From VRUE01 sp963844395 (GTDB lineage: Bacteria > Actinomycetota > Thermoleophilia > Solirubrobacterales > 70-9): a stretch of DNA of 64,000 nucleotides. Under the pieces are notes generated by a model. It was not told the DNA's origin. It saw nothing but the letters and a program-made list of their open reading frames with translations, and made no database searches. This document shows, one piece after another, positions 63,812-64,000 of this stretch. Within the stretch, counting starts at the first letter, position 1. Each line of letters begins with the position of its first letter. Location of the stretch: NCBI GenBank assembly GCA_963844395.1, contig CAWJNX010000001.1, positions 744,001 to 808,000 of the forward strand, read 5' to 3'. The translations under genes and the position numbers were made by a program.

Positions 63812-64000
63812 ATGCTCTTCCGGCAGATCATCCACGAGGACCTCGGCTGCGCCTCCTACCTGGTCGGCGACGCGGGGGCTGGGCGTCGCCGCGGTGGTCG
63901 ACCCGCAGTGGGACATCGATCCCTACCTGCAGCTGAGCCGCCTGCACGGCGTGCGGATCGAGCACGTGCTGGAGACCCACAACCACGCCGACCACGTCTC
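63812..64000 (+). pseudogene. MBL-fold metallo-hydrolase, 5' part, frameshifted, cut by window edge
   Basis: ATG 63812. MLFRQIIHEDLGCASYLVGDAG in one frame, then after a one-base shift near 63880, VAAVVDPQWDIDPYLQLSRLHGVRIEHVLETHNHADHV (metal-ligand motif HNHADH). This resembles the rhodanese/persulfide-dioxygenase-type MBL proteins. The G-run near 63880 is the break. 3' end lies beyond the window. Confidence 0.55.

Overview
The window is high-GC actinobacterial DNA. It has many GTG starts, F420-type luciferase-family oxidoreductases, ergothioneine genes, a three-subunit transhydrogenase, collagen-like and NHL-repeat secreted proteins, and many genes whose TANNNT -10 box sits only 6-10 nt before the start codon (leaderless or near-leaderless mRNAs). 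From memory of family distributions I infer Thermoleophilia (Solirubrobacterales or Gaiellales type). No rRNA, tRNA, transposase, integrase or CRISPR array was seen.

Layout. 1-7.4 kb: secreted proteins, Cys-containing lipoproteins, a collagen-like protein, a scrap-heap of methyltransferase and regulator fragments (3.0-4.1 kb), a frameshifted osmoprotectant-type binding lipoprotein, and divergent cyclophilin and FKBP lipoproteins. 7.6-16.2 kb: copy A of a four-gene secreted-protein cassette (collagen-like / NHL-propeller / three-module protein / small Cys-rich secreted protein), heavily frameshifted. 16.3-20.6 kb: a lipoprotein, an anchored protein, two SAM methyltransferases and a tandem-wHTH regulator. 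20.6-26.7 kb: three HipA-family kinases without HipB, interleaved with glpX and an LLM oxidoreductase. 26.8-31.0 kb: egtD-egtB and an unusual AbiEi-DUF559-pilin-like fusion. 31.1-35.1 kb: pntB-pntAb-pntAa and a second LLM oxidoreductase. 35.2-42.3 kb: a P-type ATPase, a GGCT-like protein, a thioesterase, a coiled-coil protein, a crotonase, a thiolase, a coiled-coil membrane protein and a zinc-ribbon miniprotein. 42.5-51.4 kb: copy B of the secreted cassette, almost intact. 51.6-54.3 kb: four TetR-type regulators as two divergent overlapping pairs. 54.4-60.8 kb: PAS, MBL-fold and HD proteins, a DUF6328-like membrane protein, a purine nucleoside/MTA phosphorylase, an MTA/SAH-type deaminase, an MFS exporter and MarR. 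60.9-64.0 kb: an ion channel, acetyl-CoA synthetase and a second MBL protein, all frameshifted.

Two themes stand out. First, within-window duplication: two secreted cassettes, three lipoproteins, three HipA kinases, four TetR genes, two LLM enzymes, and a methyltransferase/regulator pair present both intact and as debris. Second, coding breaks cluster at 7.6-15.3 kb and 60.9-64.0 kb and include a housekeeping gene (acs), so consensus error is a serious alternative to gene decay. Each affected entry says so.
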